Below, one piece after another: positions 44,361 through 56,318 of a stretch of DNA of 64,000 nucleotides. A program made the position numbers and the translations under genes. The notes under the pieces were generated by a model. That model saw nothing but the letters and a program-made list of their open reading frames with translations, ran no database searches and had not been told where the DNA came from. Each line of letters opens with the position of its first letter. Within the stretch, counting starts at the first letter, position 1. Source of the DNA: Kalaharituber pfeilii (lineage: Eukaryota > Ascomycota > Pezizomycetes > Pezizales > Pezizaceae); NCBI GenBank assembly GCA_015179045.1, contig WHUZ01000119.1:62001-126000 (forward strand), written 5' to 3'.

Positions 44361-45847
44361 TGGCAAACTGCTCTGAGGTGCGAAAAAGTGAATAACTTAT
44401 GCAGCTCCATAGTCTCCCCTCACGTGGCAAGTAGCTCGGCGGCTACGGATCCCAAGTTGTGTTTTTTGTATGGGAAACCCACATAATTTTTTCACAGATT
44501 TAATACATGTAGAAACAACAATACATGACGAGTAAAATATATATGAAAACGACAAGATCCACACACATACACACTAAAAAAAAAAACAAATATATAGAAA
44601 GCTACCCAAAGACTTTCAAAATCCGTAAACAGTCCTGCCAAGACATTCGGCGTTATTCTATCTCTTGCCGCGAAAGCCCGTAATCTTTCTTTTCTGAATC
44701 GTCAAAAAATAACTGTTCTTCCACTCCGCTTTGCGATTACTAGGAGAGTTGATTTCGCTCAGTTTATATCGATATTATAGTTTCTGACAAGTCTGGTGAT
44801 TCATACCTACTTCTGCCGCTATCGCCTTCGTCCCGGTTTTCAAGCGCAATAAATCACATCCGCTCATCTCTCGCCGTTTCTTAATTTTTGTGAAATTTTG
44901 CACAAAGTTCTCGTTTCGGGTTTCTCGTGTGTCTTCGTTATATCTCCGACAAAGAGCTGTTAGGCTAGCAGATGATGGGGAGTTGCCAAATAGCAGATGG
45001 GGAGTTGCCAAATAGTAGAGCGCCGGAATCTCATGATCTAACGTTTATTTATGTTGCCGCTCCTTAACTTGCCAATCTTGTCTATACCTGCAGCCGAAGT
45101 ATGTTTCCATACACTTTCGAGTAGAGTATCATACAAAGACCAATGTATTATAGGCGATTCCGCCTAACGTCTGAGTCGACACAAGTATCACCCTAAACGC
45201 TTCATATCAACCTTTCGTGCTTTGGCCCGCGTTTCACTATGCTCTTGAAAGCTGAATAATTTTCGGGGTATGGTTACATCCACACCTGAATTACCTACTC
45301 GTAGTAACGTTACCGTTACACACATATGTCGCTTTGGGTTCCCCAACTTATTGCATTTGCACTAACAGGCTGTGCCTCACACCGTACAGTTAAATCGGAA
45401 GTAGAACATCCTGCAATACACATATGTACGTAGCTAAGTCAGACTTGTTAAAATGCATACAATTCAGCCGCAGTCGAAAAATGATGGCCCATGCACAGGA
45501 TCTTCCCCGCACGACGGTCAAGCAAGTAGATAGGATTTCCACAGAGTCAGAACCACCTAGAAGTATCGTGTCGCTGTTTCCGAAAATACCCTCTTCTTTT
45601 CTGATACCTTTAAAACGGAATTTATATCGTACAAAACTTATTTTCCAATCTTCAGATATATCTCGCTTCCGAACAGTTCTTAAGCTCGTTGAGACTGAAA
45701 TAGTGTTGTCCTAAATTACATTTGACACGCGATAGTAAGTAGTAAAAGCTCAATATTCGTCGGTTGATATTTTTTTCACTCATGTACTAGATGAGACTGA
45801 TCACAATAACTAATTTAGAATTAGACTCCTTTGTCTCCATCACAACC
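44361..45847. other. 5' flank of NLR copy 2, no separate gene
   Basis: 45460-45640 is homologous to 27050-27220. A small direct duplication of GGGGAGTTGCCAAATAG occurs at 44976-45016. No other feature. Confidence 0.5.
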
Positions 45848-48800
45848 ATGGCGGAAGCAGCAGGCTTTGCCATCGGAATCATCGGACTCGCTGGACAATT
45901 GGTTAAACTCAGTCGCGAGTGTACAAACATATTTTCCGACATGAAGGAAATCGGCTATGCACAAGACTCGGTGTTGCACGATCTCCGGGAGCAAGGACTT
46001 CGGCTGAAGCATTGGGAGCATGCCTGGGGGCTCGATGGCACCAGCCAGCAACACCAACGCATTGAGCCTGACGATGAACGGTATAGATATGCAGTAGCTG
46101 GTCTAGCGAGGATAATTGCTGTGTTTGCAAAGCTTGCTGCATTGCAAGCAAGATACCAAAGCGAACCACAGAAGGATGACAAGAGTGCAAAACGCGACAG
46201 TCTTGGAGTTGGGGGTCTATTGTCAAAGTTCCGGTCGAAATCTCCAAGCCCAGGGAAGGCCAAACCTGGTCGAGCTACAAGTCCTAGCCCACAGCCTTCA
46301 ATTTCTAGTATCAGTCCTAGTGACCTTCGCCTGTTAGAAAATCCAAAGATCCTCTCCAATACACAACTCCTTCCAGCGCTTGAGGAAGAAATTGCTTGCC
46401 TCGGAAGGGCTGTACAAAATGTGCAGCAATCTGTATCTGCATACCGCAAGCTGTGTTGGGCAAGTTCGGACAAAGCAAAGTGTCATGAGCTAGTAGGCCA
46501 GCTAACAAAATATATTGATGGTCTCTTCAATGTATTACCTCCTAATGCCACCATTCCTAGGTTGTCCGAGAGGAAATTATTACACTTATCCTTCGACATT
46601 CCCTTCAGCCTTCCTAATTTTCGACGGAATTCTGATTTCGTTGGAAGGGAACATCTTCTCGAACAGTTAAAGCAAAAAATAAAGGGCGCGGCCACAGGGA
46701 ATGCCATCCAGGTAGTACTTTATGGAATGGGTGGTGTGGGGAAGACCCAGCTTGCATTGGAATATGCCTACCGCCATCATGGAGATTACTCAGCAGTATT
46801 CTGGGTCAATGCAGCTAGTGAACACACTACGAAACTTGGTTTCACTTACATTATGCAGCAACTTATCAAACATCATGCCAAACTCTGTGACGAGCCTGAC
46901 TACATGCATATTGGTCGACTACTGGGCATGGCCGGCAAACTCAATTCAGTGGGATTGTTTACCGTACAGGACCCAAGTGAAGAGCAATATGTTGTTGAAG
47001 CTGTAAAGGAATGGTTCGCTGCAAAAGACAACACCAAATGGCTCCTTGTATTCGACAACCTTGACGATCTAAGATCTTTTGATATTAACAACTATATTCC
47101 ATCATCATCGTATGGGACAGTGATTATTACAAGCAGAAGACGTGAGAGTGTTCATGGGCGAGGATGGATAGAGGTGGACCAAATGACGAAGATTGAGGCA
47201 GAAGAGTTACTCTTGAAGATCGCAAAGCGGGATTTTGAGAAAGTGACTGAGGGCGGTAAGTGAACCTGACTATAGCGTGATTCGAATTCCATATTAACGT
47301 GAAGTATATAGATTGTGAGCATGAGAAAGAGGCTGCTGCAACAATTGTCCAGAAACTTGGATACTTGCCACTTGCGATAGACCAGGCTGGAGCATGTATC
47401 TATGCTTTGGACTCTTCTTTCAGTCGCTATCTCAGTGAGTATGAGAATAAGGTTACTTACCTCTTGAGCACGGAATGGAAACTTGGAACCCATGACAGAG
47501 CTGTCTTTGCTGCCTGGGATTTGTCATTCAATGCAATCCAGGAACAAAATGCGAATGCTGCAGAGTTGTTGTTATTATGTGGGTTTCTTGACAATAATGA
47601 CATTTGTGAGGAGTTGCTGCAGCGAGGAATGAAATTGCCAATGAATGGTATGTACAACTATCTTCAAGTAAAGCACATAGCGAATGATACGTATTCTAAC
47701 CTTGCTACAGACGCAAGCTTGAAAGACTCAATTCGGGTACTATTTTCATACTCAATGGTGAAGCGGAAAGATAGAGATGATAGCTTCAGTATCCACCCCA
47801 TAGTTCATACGTGGGCTCAATGGAAACTAAACGCCGAACCTGAAAGATACAATAAGAAAGCCACTGAGGCATTGCTTATTGTTACATCTGCAATTGCTGT
47901 TCCTGACAACGAGCGCGAAGTGGCAGACTGGATTTTTGAGCGGCGGATTTTGTCACATATTATTGCTCTAGAAAAGCAGGCAAACACACTGCCAATTGGA
48001 AACCAGGAGATACTAATGGCAGTGGACAATCTGGGTGCAGTTTATAAAAGGTATGGTTATTATAGGAAGGCCGAAGAAATGTATAAGCTTGTACTAGCTA
48101 GGAAAGAAAAGACACTAGGCACAGAACACCCAGACACTCTTACTACAGTTAATACCATTGCTGGTTTATTCCGTGCTATAGGACAGTATGATAAAGCACT
48201 AGAGTACTGTCAGCGAGCATTGATTGGATACGAAAAGGCACTAGGCACAGAACACCCAGACACCCTTACTATAGTCAACAACATTGCCCTTTTATTCCAA
48301 GATATAGGACAGTACAACGAAGTACTAGAGTACTATCAGCGAGCATTGGTTGGATGCGAAAAGGCACTAGGCACAGAACACCCAGACACCCTTACTACAG
48401 TCAACAACATTGCCGTTTTATTCCAAGATATAGGACAGTACAACGAAGGACTAGAGTACTATCAGCGAGCATTGGTTGGACGTGAAAAGGCACTAGGCAC
48501 AGAACACCCAGACACCCTTACTACAGTCAACAATCTTGCTGTTTTATTCAATACTATGGGACAGTATGACAAAGCACTCGAGTACTACCAGCGAGCATTA
48601 GTTGGGAGGGAAAAGGCATTGGGCACAGAACACCCAGACACTCTTACTACAGTCAACAACATTGCCGCTTTATTTCAAGATATGGGACAGCATGACAAAG
48701 CACTTGAGTACTTTCAGCGAGCATTGGTTGGACGTGAAAAGGCACTGGGCACAGAACACCCAGACACCCTTACTACAGTTGATAACATTGCTGGTTTATT

Positions 48801-49638
48801 TTATGCCATAGGACAGTATGATAAAGCACTAGAGTACTTTCAGCGAGCATTGGTTGGACGTGAAAAGGCACTGGGCACAGAACACCCAAATACCCTTGCT
48901 ACAGTCAACAACATTGCCGTTTTATTCCAAGATATAGGACAGTACAACAAAGCACTAGAGTACTGTCAGCGAGCATTGGTTGGACGTGAAAAGGCACTGG
49001 GCACAGAACACCCAGACACCCTTACTACAGTTGATAACATTGCTGGTTTATTTTATGCCATAGGACAGTATGATAAAGCACTAGAGTACTATCAGCGAGC
49101 ATTGGTTGGACGTGAAAAGGCACTGGGCACAGAACACCCAGGCACCCTTACTACAGTCAACAACATTGCCGTTTTATTCCAAGATATAGGACAGTACAAC
49201 AAAGCACTAGAGTACTGTCAGCGAGCATTGGTTGGACGTGAACAGGCACTGGGCACAGAACACCCACGCACCCTTACTACAGTCAACAACATTGCCGGTT
49301 TATTTCAAGATATGGGACAGCATGACAAAGCACTTGAGTACTTTCAGCGAGCATTGGTTGGATGCGAAAAGGGACTAGGCACAGAACACCCATCCACTCT
49401 TACTGTAGTCAACAACATTGCTGCTTTATACGATGCTATGGGACAGTACGACAAAGCACTAGAGTACTCTCAGCGGGCATTGGATGGAGGTCAAAAGGTA
49501 CTGGGTTTAGACCACCCAGATACCCTTGCTACAATCAATTACATGGCCACTTTACTCGACAAAATCGGGCACTCTGATCAGGCACAGAAATTGAGGGAGC
49601 GAACATCTCACGGAAGTTCCGCCAATGCCAACGAATAA
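45848..49638 (+). CDS. HeLo-NB-ARC-TPR receptor (NLR), copy 2, apparently intact
   Basis: Exons are 45848-47255, 47312-47647 and 47711-49638, giving 1,223 residues. Intron 1 is 47256-47311 (GTAAGT...TATAG) and intron 2 is 47648-47710 (GTATGT, branch TTCTAAC, CTACAG). Residues 1-60 are HeLo-like (AIGIIGLAGQLVKLSRECTN, LKHWEHAWGLD). The NB-ARC follows with P-loop YGMGGVGKTQLALEY near 292, Walker B LLVFDNLDDL near 400, sensor TSRRRESV near 427, and FSIHPIVHTW near 609 in the MHD-like position. The C-terminus is one divergent TPR plus twelve 42-residue TPRs. It is likely a cytosolic non-self receptor: ligand sensing by the TPRs, oligomerisation by NB-ARC, death execution by HeLo (from family knowledge). 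Intron 2 is 63 nt with no stop, so retention would add 21 residues in frame. The ATG at 45848 matches the copy 1 start. An upstream in-frame ATG at 45791 is less likely. Confidence 0.9.
48112..49623 (+). repeat. Twelve 126-bp TPR-coding repeats
   Basis: Units encode (A/T)LGTEHPDTLTTVNNIAxLF and xxxGQYxKALEYxQRALVGREK. Variable positions cluster in a few places: QDI, FRA, NTM, YAI before GQ; Y, H, N, D and E after it; and C, Y, F before QRAL. The pattern of otherwise identical units with a few hypervariable residues is typical of fungal NLR sensors under repeat shuffling. Confidence 0.92.
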
Positions 49639-51085
49639 GATAGCTTCAACGATTACGGAACAAGAGCGGTCGCGAGCGGCGGTTCAGTAGTATCCCCAAA
49701 TTAATTCGGTACTCGGTTCGAAGCGGTGTGTCGTAAGTTGGCTCTACCGGGGATCCTCAATTGACTATTCCAAGAGAATCTTGTTTGTATCTATTCATGT
49801 ACGTGTGATGACCAATGTCCACTCTTTATGTATATATATCTTTATCAACACTCCTCAATATATGCTCTCTCACCTCCGTAATTTATGGTACCTTATCGCG
49901 CATATGCATGTTAATGAACGGTAAGCAAAATCAACGTACCTTACCCGATTTCCTTATTCTAGACTGGGAAAGAGGCGGTATTGTACTTCCAGCATCTTTT
50001 GGGATGCAATGAATGGAGACGCCCCGGTTCGTCTATTCAATTCTCAAAATTGCGTTGAGTTTTTCTTTTTTCTTTTCCCCTAAATTGTATTTAATTTTTG
50101 GGGTTATTTTTGCTGTTTAATAGGGGCTATTGTTCATGGGCGCCGTCGGTGTCAAGATTACCCATGATGAAACCTTGAACAGCCGAATTCGACAACCGAA
50201 AAGGTTCAAAGATATAAATGAATAAATAAGTACAGTACTCAGCGGTAGGAAAATACTCAGAAGCGCTATGCATGCGTAATGTACGCTACCCGACCGGGGG
50301 CAAAAGTTGAGGCAAGTTGACAAAAGTCTTCAGAACAATTGTATGGGTTTTTTACACACAAAAATACGACACATGTAATTTCAACTGCATACAAGTCAAT
50401 ACATTGTTGCATAACCACCACCCAACAGCCGTAACAGCAAAGCTGAGCTAGCACACTTCTAGCCAATGACAGGAGCTGTTCTTTTGCCCACTCTTCCTGA
50501 GGGTTTCCACCATGTTTGCGCATTCATCGTGTACAATAATAATTCTGATGCGCTGAACTTGAGTAGTTTCTTGATTGTGAATTTCATGACTGAAATCTTC
50601 ATTTCGCTATTGTATGCAGGCTTCAGCAGGCGATTCGAAGTTGTGACTGGGAAATGGAGTTCTGTAAGTTGGTTGGAAAACAAAGAATTAAAGCGTGTTA
50701 CTCTGTGAAGCGTGTAAGAAATTACAGAAAATGCGTGTAGAATAACAATAACCAACAGGTCAACTCTATCCTAGCAACTATCCCCGTCACATTGTATGCG
50801 CTTTTGAAGACTTGCCCTTGCCCCCGAGTACGCAAACAAAATTAAATTGAAGGAAAGGTTCTACGTATGTATGTAGGCGTGCAATGTAATTGTACTACTG
50901 TACTAGATGGAGCAAGAAGCAATGCGGTAACTTAGTGGTGCTCAGACCGCGAACAAGCGACTCGACGTCACCCTGTCGACGTACCACATCCCCGGCCCCT
51001 TCCCTGTTATAACTAAGAATAACTGGATCGCCAAGATCCCCGCACTACATCCAAGTGTAAGCCCCCTCACGGAATCCTTCAACGA
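49639..51085. other. Intergenic spacer between converging genes
   Basis: 3' flanks of NLR copy 2 and of the Pro/His/Ser-rich locus. Homologous in parts to 31690-33590. No conserved ORF. Confidence 0.5.
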
Positions 51086-54000
51086 CTAATATCTCAATCC
51101 CCCCAACCTCCTTAACGGCGGCCAAATCTCTCCTATTTCCTTCTCTATCTGCCCTCCTCCAACCTTAACTGAGCCTTCTCCTCTCTCGGCATTAGTGTTA
51201 CGCATTTTGACCTGGTCTCCGTCCGTCTCTGTTTTCCCAGCTGCGTTGCGTTGTTGTTGTTGTGTACTTGTTTGTGGCGCCGTGGGGCCGCTACGCGGAA
51301 TTGAAAATGGCGGCGGCGGTACATACCCCTTTGAGTTCCGAGGTCTTTGTCTCAATTTTTCGTGAGATAGTTTAGGTGCGCGTTTGCGTGCAGGTGGTAG
51401 TGGACGCGCGGAGGTAGATGCACTCTGGATAGGTACCGACTTCGAAATATCCGTCTCACCCGCTACCGGTACTTGTGAAACATTCTCAACAGAACCTTGG
51501 GGAACTCGAGCCTGTGCCGACATAATTCTACTCCATACAGAAGTGCCCAAGGGTGCCAACGGTGGGATTTGAACCATTTCCGACATCCCGTTCTTCCTCG
51601 ACTTCCTCCTAGTATTGCCAACGTCTTGGGGGCTCAATGCGCCCCTCATCACAGGGACGATCGTCTCTTCCTTTCCTTTGTAACCGTCTTCCACGAGCGT
51701 CCACACATTGTCATCGGGGCACGCGAGGATTTTAACATTGTTGTTGATTCCGGCTGCGGACCTGGCTTTGGTGTCCGTAGCCGGGGTGGACAAGCCCTCC
51801 CAAAATCCGAAGTTTGCTTTTGCGGTGGTTGGATGTGATAGTTGTGCATGCGCAGGTAGCGGGGGAGTTGTAGCTTTGGGGATTTCAGAAAGTCGAGGTG
51901 ATGGAGGCGGGGCCATTGCAATTGTCACTCCTTGCTTCCTCAACTCAACCATTTCCCAATCATGACGCTTGTGCGATTTCGAGTGCGACTCTGACCTGCG
52001 GCATCGCTTATCTTTCCCCTCCTTCCCTGATTCATCCTCCCTACCATCAGTCTGCGGTTCCATCGTCACTCCACCATCACAGTAGACGCCACTCCACTCC
52101 TTGTGAACCGGTTTCGCCATCCCTGTCTCCATCCGCACATCCCCTGCTCCCACAGTGACGGTCCTCGGCGACATCGGAGGTGGAGTTTTTGGTATCTCCG
52201 AGGGGCTGTACACTTGCCTTCCCTGCTTCTCATCAGAGGTAAAACTGGAGTCAATACCCAACTTCTCCGTAGTCTCCAGAATCGAAATATATCTGCTCAT
52301 ATCTCCATTTGCGGGCGCTGACAGTGTAGATTTGGTAGTATCTTGCTTCTTGCGCTGCCGCCGATCCACCATGATGCCGACTAAAGCACCAAGACCACCT
52401 GCACATGCGCCGAGTGCTATGTCCCGAAGAAGCCCACCACCTCCGCTGTGGGAGGTGGTTGTGGTGATAGTTTTCTCCGCTTTGTTGGGAATATAGGAAT
52501 TCGGTGCCTGTGTAATGACTGGGACACTTCCACTGGCTTCACTATATGCAGTACCTGCGGCGGTACATACGCCCTTTTCGAGCTCGGAATACTTCTTTGA
52601 TTTGCTCTTCCGACACATTTCGTGACTGGCGCTCTTGTTCTCCATTCTTTCCCTTCTCCTTCGCTGCCTCTTTTCCTCACAGCACTTACACTCACTTCCG
52701 ATTTTGGACTTTGATCTCCACTTCGATTTTTCCATCATCTTCCTCCTTCGTCCCTTCTTCCTCGTCCCTCGCTGCTCTTCCTGCTGTGTTTCGAAGAAGA
52801 TAGGTGTCAACACTTCATTCTCATCCATCTTCATCTCTCCCTGTTTTCTCTGCTGCCTGTGTATATTTGCCCTATGTTCGCAGCGGGAAATGTCAATGTC
52901 TATGTCGGCTTCGGTGCCACTGTCGATGTTGGGAGAATATGGAGGTGGGGGTGATGGCGGAGGGTGTGAAGAGGGTTGCGCAAAATGCATAGGATGGGAG
53001 ATGAAATGATGGTTGTGATGATGACTATGATGGCGATGATTGCTGTCTTGTTGGCGCTCACATTGACAGTGCTGAGGGCAATACCGAACACAAGCCCTGC
53101 TGTCCCCGCACTCTGACACCCCGCACGCAATATAATCCGGCGAATATCCAAACTTCACATCCCGAAATCCAAAAGGCCAAGGGTCGAATGTTAGCTCAAA
53201 CCCCGCAGCTCGAATGTCGATAGGCACAGGGGGGTGGGCAATATATGCTCTCTGGTACTGTGTAGGAGAGGGAAGATAGATTATGGAAGAGTCAACTATG
53301 ATTCCATTCGGAGCTTGCTGTTGTGGAGAGGAGTAATGGAGTTCATTCACGACTTCTTCTTCAGAGACTGGTTCTAGATCTAGGGATGACGATGAAGCCT
53401 CGTTTCTGCTACCGCTGCTCTCTACAATTCCCGTCTCAGTTCGAAAAGCCTCACCCTCGCTGAGGCTTTTTGTGTCCGCCGATTGCCTTCCTTCGTTGGA
53501 ATCTAAAGTGTGTGTTAATAGGCTTCTCTCCACTTCTTTGTTGTCCTCCGCAATCTCGCAACTGTCGATTCGTGCCTCTTGCTCCTCCCTCTCACAGACA
53601 TTATGAGAACTACCGATGGAGTCATTTCTCACAAGTCCAAATACCTCCGCATTATCTGGAATGGCCTGTTTTTCCTTAGCTCTCACCCCCTCGATTTCCT
53701 TCTGCAACGTCTCTTTCCCCGCTTTTGCGGCTTCCGTGAACGTGACCTTTTTCGCGCGACGTTTCTCAAATATACCCCTTTCCTTAGCTACCTTCACTGG
53801 CTCCTTTTTCTCTGGACGCCAAACCCCCACACCCTGGTTCTTTGGTATGGAGTCCCATGAGATGGATCTGGACTGTGAATCGGAGATCAAATCCGAATCC
53901 GAATCTGACGAGCTTGAGGAACTTGTTGAACTAGACTGCGAGATGGACTCTTTTGATGAGGATGAGGATGACGATGACGATGACGACGGCGATGATGATG

Positions 54001-54529
54001 ATGATGAAGATGACGATGACGGTGCGGAAGAGGAGGAGGATGATGAAGATGACGTTATGCACGAACCCCGGAAGTCATTGCGCAAAACTTCAACCAAACT
54101 CTCGTCCGATGTCGACTCCCACTCCGATTCCGGCTCCTCCCCTGGTTTATCTATTCGAGCGAAAGCAGATGCCTTGGGATGCTGTAAATCGATGGAAAAC
54201 GTTACAGTTTTCTGGTGATCAGCCTTTATGGGGACCTTATTACGCTGTTCAACAACTTCGACTATTCCCAATCCGATCTGTTGCAAATTTTCGAAATTTT
54301 GATGTTGTGAATGTGTTAGTACTGGAGATGGGGATGGGAATGCAGGTGGAGGTGGTTGGGGTGGGGGATCTGGTGAGACGTGTGCCGGGGATAACGCTTT
54401 TGGTGATACTGATGGTGGTTTGGAGGCGACCATATTCTTGCCGGGACTATCTTTATCTCGTACTTCGACCACTTGCGGGGGATTTATGTCAGTAATTTGA
54501 ACATCAAAAGTCACTATGATCCCTTGCAA
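51086..54529 (-). CDS. Low-complexity Ser/Pro/His-rich protein with a glycine-zipper segment
   Basis: The open frame is 1,147 codons. It starts directly after a stop, with no ATG until 54433, and AG acceptors (for example CAAG at 54523) fit its beginning as an internal exon. Features in order are Pro-rich 60-85, a poly-Ser tract near 165-210 (encoded by TCATCATCG-type triplets), acidic and basic stretches, His-rich HHSHHHNHH near 500, a CKCC-type Cys pair with Arg/Lys-rich flanks near 610, and a Gly-zipper hydrophobic segment (GGGLLRDIALGACAGGLGALVGIMVDRR) near 690. SP-rich motifs (IPKTPPPMSP) follow. The Gly zipper could insert in a membrane or self-associate. I do not recognise the family. 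Probably one gene with the ORF at 55003-56318, joined in phase across a 480-nt intron (inference). Confidence 0.55.
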   Translation of the reverse strand: MQGIIVTFDVQITDINPPQVVEVRDKDSPGKNMVASKPPSVSPKALSPAHVSPDPPPQPPPPAFPSPSPVLTHSQHQNFENLQQIGLGIVEVVEQRNKVPIKADHQKTVTFSIDLQHPKASAFARIDKPGEEPESEWESTSDESLVEVLRNDFRGSCITSSSSSSSSSAPSSSSSSSSSSPSSSSSSSSSSSKESISQSSSTSSSSSSDSDSDLISDSQSRSISWDSIPKNQGVGVWRPEKKEPVKVAKERGIFEKRRAKKVTFTEAAKAGKETLQKEIEGVRAKEKQAIPDNAEVFGLVRNDSIGSSHNVCEREEQEARIDSCEIAEDNKEVERSLLTHTLDSNEGRQSADTKSLSEGEAFRTETGIVESSGSRNEASSSSLDLEPVSEEEVVNELHYSSPQQQAPNGIIVDSSIIYLPSPTQYQRAYIAHPPVPIDIRAAGFELTFDPWPFGFRDVKFGYSPDYIACGVSECGDSRACVRYCPQHCQCERQQDSNHRHHSHHHNHHFISHPMHFAQPSSHPPPSPPPPYSPNIDSGTEADIDIDISRCEHRANIHRQQRKQGEMKMDENEVLTPIFFETQQEEQRGTRKKGRRRKMMEKSKWRSKSKIGSECKCCEEKRQRRRRERMENKSASHEMCRKSKSKKYSELEKGVCTAAGTAYSEASGSVPVITQAPNSYIPNKAEKTITTTTSHSGGGGLLRDIALGACAGGLGALVGIMVDRRQRKKQDTTKSTLSAPANGDMSRYISILETTEKLGIDSSFTSDEKQGRQVYSPSEIPKTPPPMSPRTVTVGAGDVRMETGMAKPVHKEWSGVYCDGGVTMEPQTDGREDESGKEGKDKRCRRSESHSKSHKRHDWEMVELRKQGVTIAMAPPPSPRLSEIPKATTPPLPAHAQLSHPTTAKANFGFWEGLSTPATDTKARSAAGINNNVKILACPDDNVWTLVEDGYKGKEETIVPVMRGALSPQDVGNTRRKSRKNGMSEMVQIPPLAPLGTSVWSRIMSAQARVPQGSVENVSQVPVAGETDISKSVPIQSASTSARPLPPARKRAPKLSHEKLRQRPRNSKGYVPPPPFSIPRSGPTAPQTSTQQQQRNAAGKTETDGDQVKMRNTNAERGEGSVKVGGGQIEKEIGEIWPPLRRLGGLRY

Positions 54530-55002
54530 CTAATTGATACATAGCATATAGACAGAGCGGACATATCAGAAAGCACGATCAATTATATCAACCCTTTTTA
54601 AAGAGGGGGGAAAAAGCCCTAGCATCAATTCCGCAACTACAATATTCCTACATGAAAGGACATGGATAGTACGGTATGCCACCTTGTGTCGAAATAGAAA
54701 GAGAAACCAATATACAAAGTGAAAATCGCTAACAGATATGATGCAAGGAGCTCCAACAGCAAAAAATATGAATCAACTCTCTTCCTCCACCTCCACCGCA
54801 CCATCTGAGTCCAGTGAACTCTGTTTGATGTTGATTAAATTGCGGCAAAACCAACAATAACTGAACAGCCAGCTATTAAAAGTCACATGTCTGATTATGA
54901 AGAGAAAATAACCTCCGCAGACTTTTCGAAATCCATTTGATCAAGCAAGCCAGCCAAGAAAGAAGCAACCCAAAAAAAAAAAAAAAAATGGCGTTTACTC
55001 AC

Positions 55003-56318
55003 CCCGTCCACTGGCACTACCTCCGCTGGACACCTCATGATACATTTGACGATGTCGGCTACGCTTTGACATTTTTTTGGGCTCCACAAATGTCGTCCCC
55101 ACCCCCATTCCATTCTGCACACCAATTGCTGCATGCACAACCGGATACGGTGGATAGAATCCAGGGTATGCGATGGGAGGCGGCGGTGGTGGTGGTTGTG
55201 GTGCCACGAATCCTGGGGCCTGGTGGTAAGACGCAAAATGCTCATGGTGGTGGAAATATCCTGGCAGGTAATGGTGGGTATTTGTAGATGCGTCGTATAT
55301 GAGGTTTCCCGGAGGTGGAGTGGGACTGTGTACGGGAGGGATTGATGGCGCTGCGGGAGGGTCTGGTGGTGGTGCGGGAGAGACTGGTGGCGCCGCGGGA
55401 GAGACTGGTGGTGGTGGTGGTGGTGGTGGTGGTGGTGGTGGTGGTGGCGCAGGAGGTGGAATGGGGGCGGATGCTGGTTTCTCCTTTTCCTCCTTCTGTT
55501 TTTCTTTTTCCGTCGAAATCACGGCTGGGGGTGGGGGAGGCGAAGTCGCTGGAGCCGGAAGCTTTACCGCTGCCTGTGCAATCTGCAACTGCCTGATTGC
55601 CTCTTGCATCTCCTTCAGAACCTTCTCCATCTTCTCCTGTGCTTGAACTTGCACTGGAGCTGGTACCGGAAATGGGAACCCAGTGACTGCGCCATTGGGT
55701 GTATAGTGATAGTAGTATCCTGCTCCGAAGTTTGCTCCCGCCTGTGATGGAGTGGGAGGTGCAGGGGCTTCTACATTAGCATTCTTTTGCTCCGGCTTGG
55801 GTTCTGGTGGCTTCGGTGCCTCCTCCTGCTTCTTCTTTTCAGATTCTTTGGAAGGTGGCGTGGAGTGGTGATGGTGGGTGTGGTAGTGGACAGCAGAGTG
55901 GGGGGGTTGTTTCTCCTGCTTTTGAATGGATTCCGTCTTTTGCGCTGCAGGTGCATCCGGCTTTGGAGTCTCGGAAGAAGAAGATGAGAGGGTGCCGACT
56001 GGAATGAAAGTCGTAGTGACAACCATGCTTTCCTTCTTCTCTGGTGCCTGTGGTGGAGGGGGAGGGGCAGGGGCAGGAGGTTTTGGTACTTGCGCTGGTG
56101 GGGCTGCCGGGGGTGCCGGTTGTGCCAGGGATGCCGAGGGGGCAGGGCCGATGGGAATCATCCCCAGTGGAGGGATGGGGAACAGGCTTCAACGCATGTC
56201 AGTTTTTGCCTACACACAAGTCTAAAGCGGAGACCTCGCTCTGCTTCCGGGCTCGGGAAAGGAAGGAGGCAACTCACTGCATATCCGCCACCAGCACTGG
56301 CGGGAACTGTACTGGCAT
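55003..56318 (-). CDS. Pro/His-rich protein (or 5' exons of the adjacent gene)
   Basis: Exon 1 runs from 56318 (MPVQFPPVLVADM) to 56278. A 91-nt intron (56277-56187, GTGAGT...TGAAG) follows. Exon 2 runs 56186-55003 and ends at a GTGAGT donor (55002). The protein has Pro/Ala-rich runs, an HYHTHHHHS cluster, Lys/Glu-rich KKKQEEAPKP, GAGYYYHYTPNG, a short amphipathic helix (EKMEKVLKEMQEAIRQLQIAQ) that could be a coiled coil, a 20-residue poly-Pro tract, and PGYFHHHEHFASYHQAPG. If the donor at 55002 is unused the frame stops three codons later. No enzymatic motif. Family unknown. Structural or scaffold roles are possible but not supported further. Confidence 0.55.

Noticed and set aside
47641..47715. 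Alternative donor GTAAAG (after ...CTTCAA) for NLR intron 2
   Set aside because: Splicing there would give a 43-nt intron and an immediate TGA. The upstream GTATGT donor keeps frame in both paralogues.
53616..54218. Plus-strand ORF with long Asp/Glu run
   Set aside because: It is the reverse of the poly-Ser tract in the minus-strand Ser/Pro/His-rich ORF, which is much longer.
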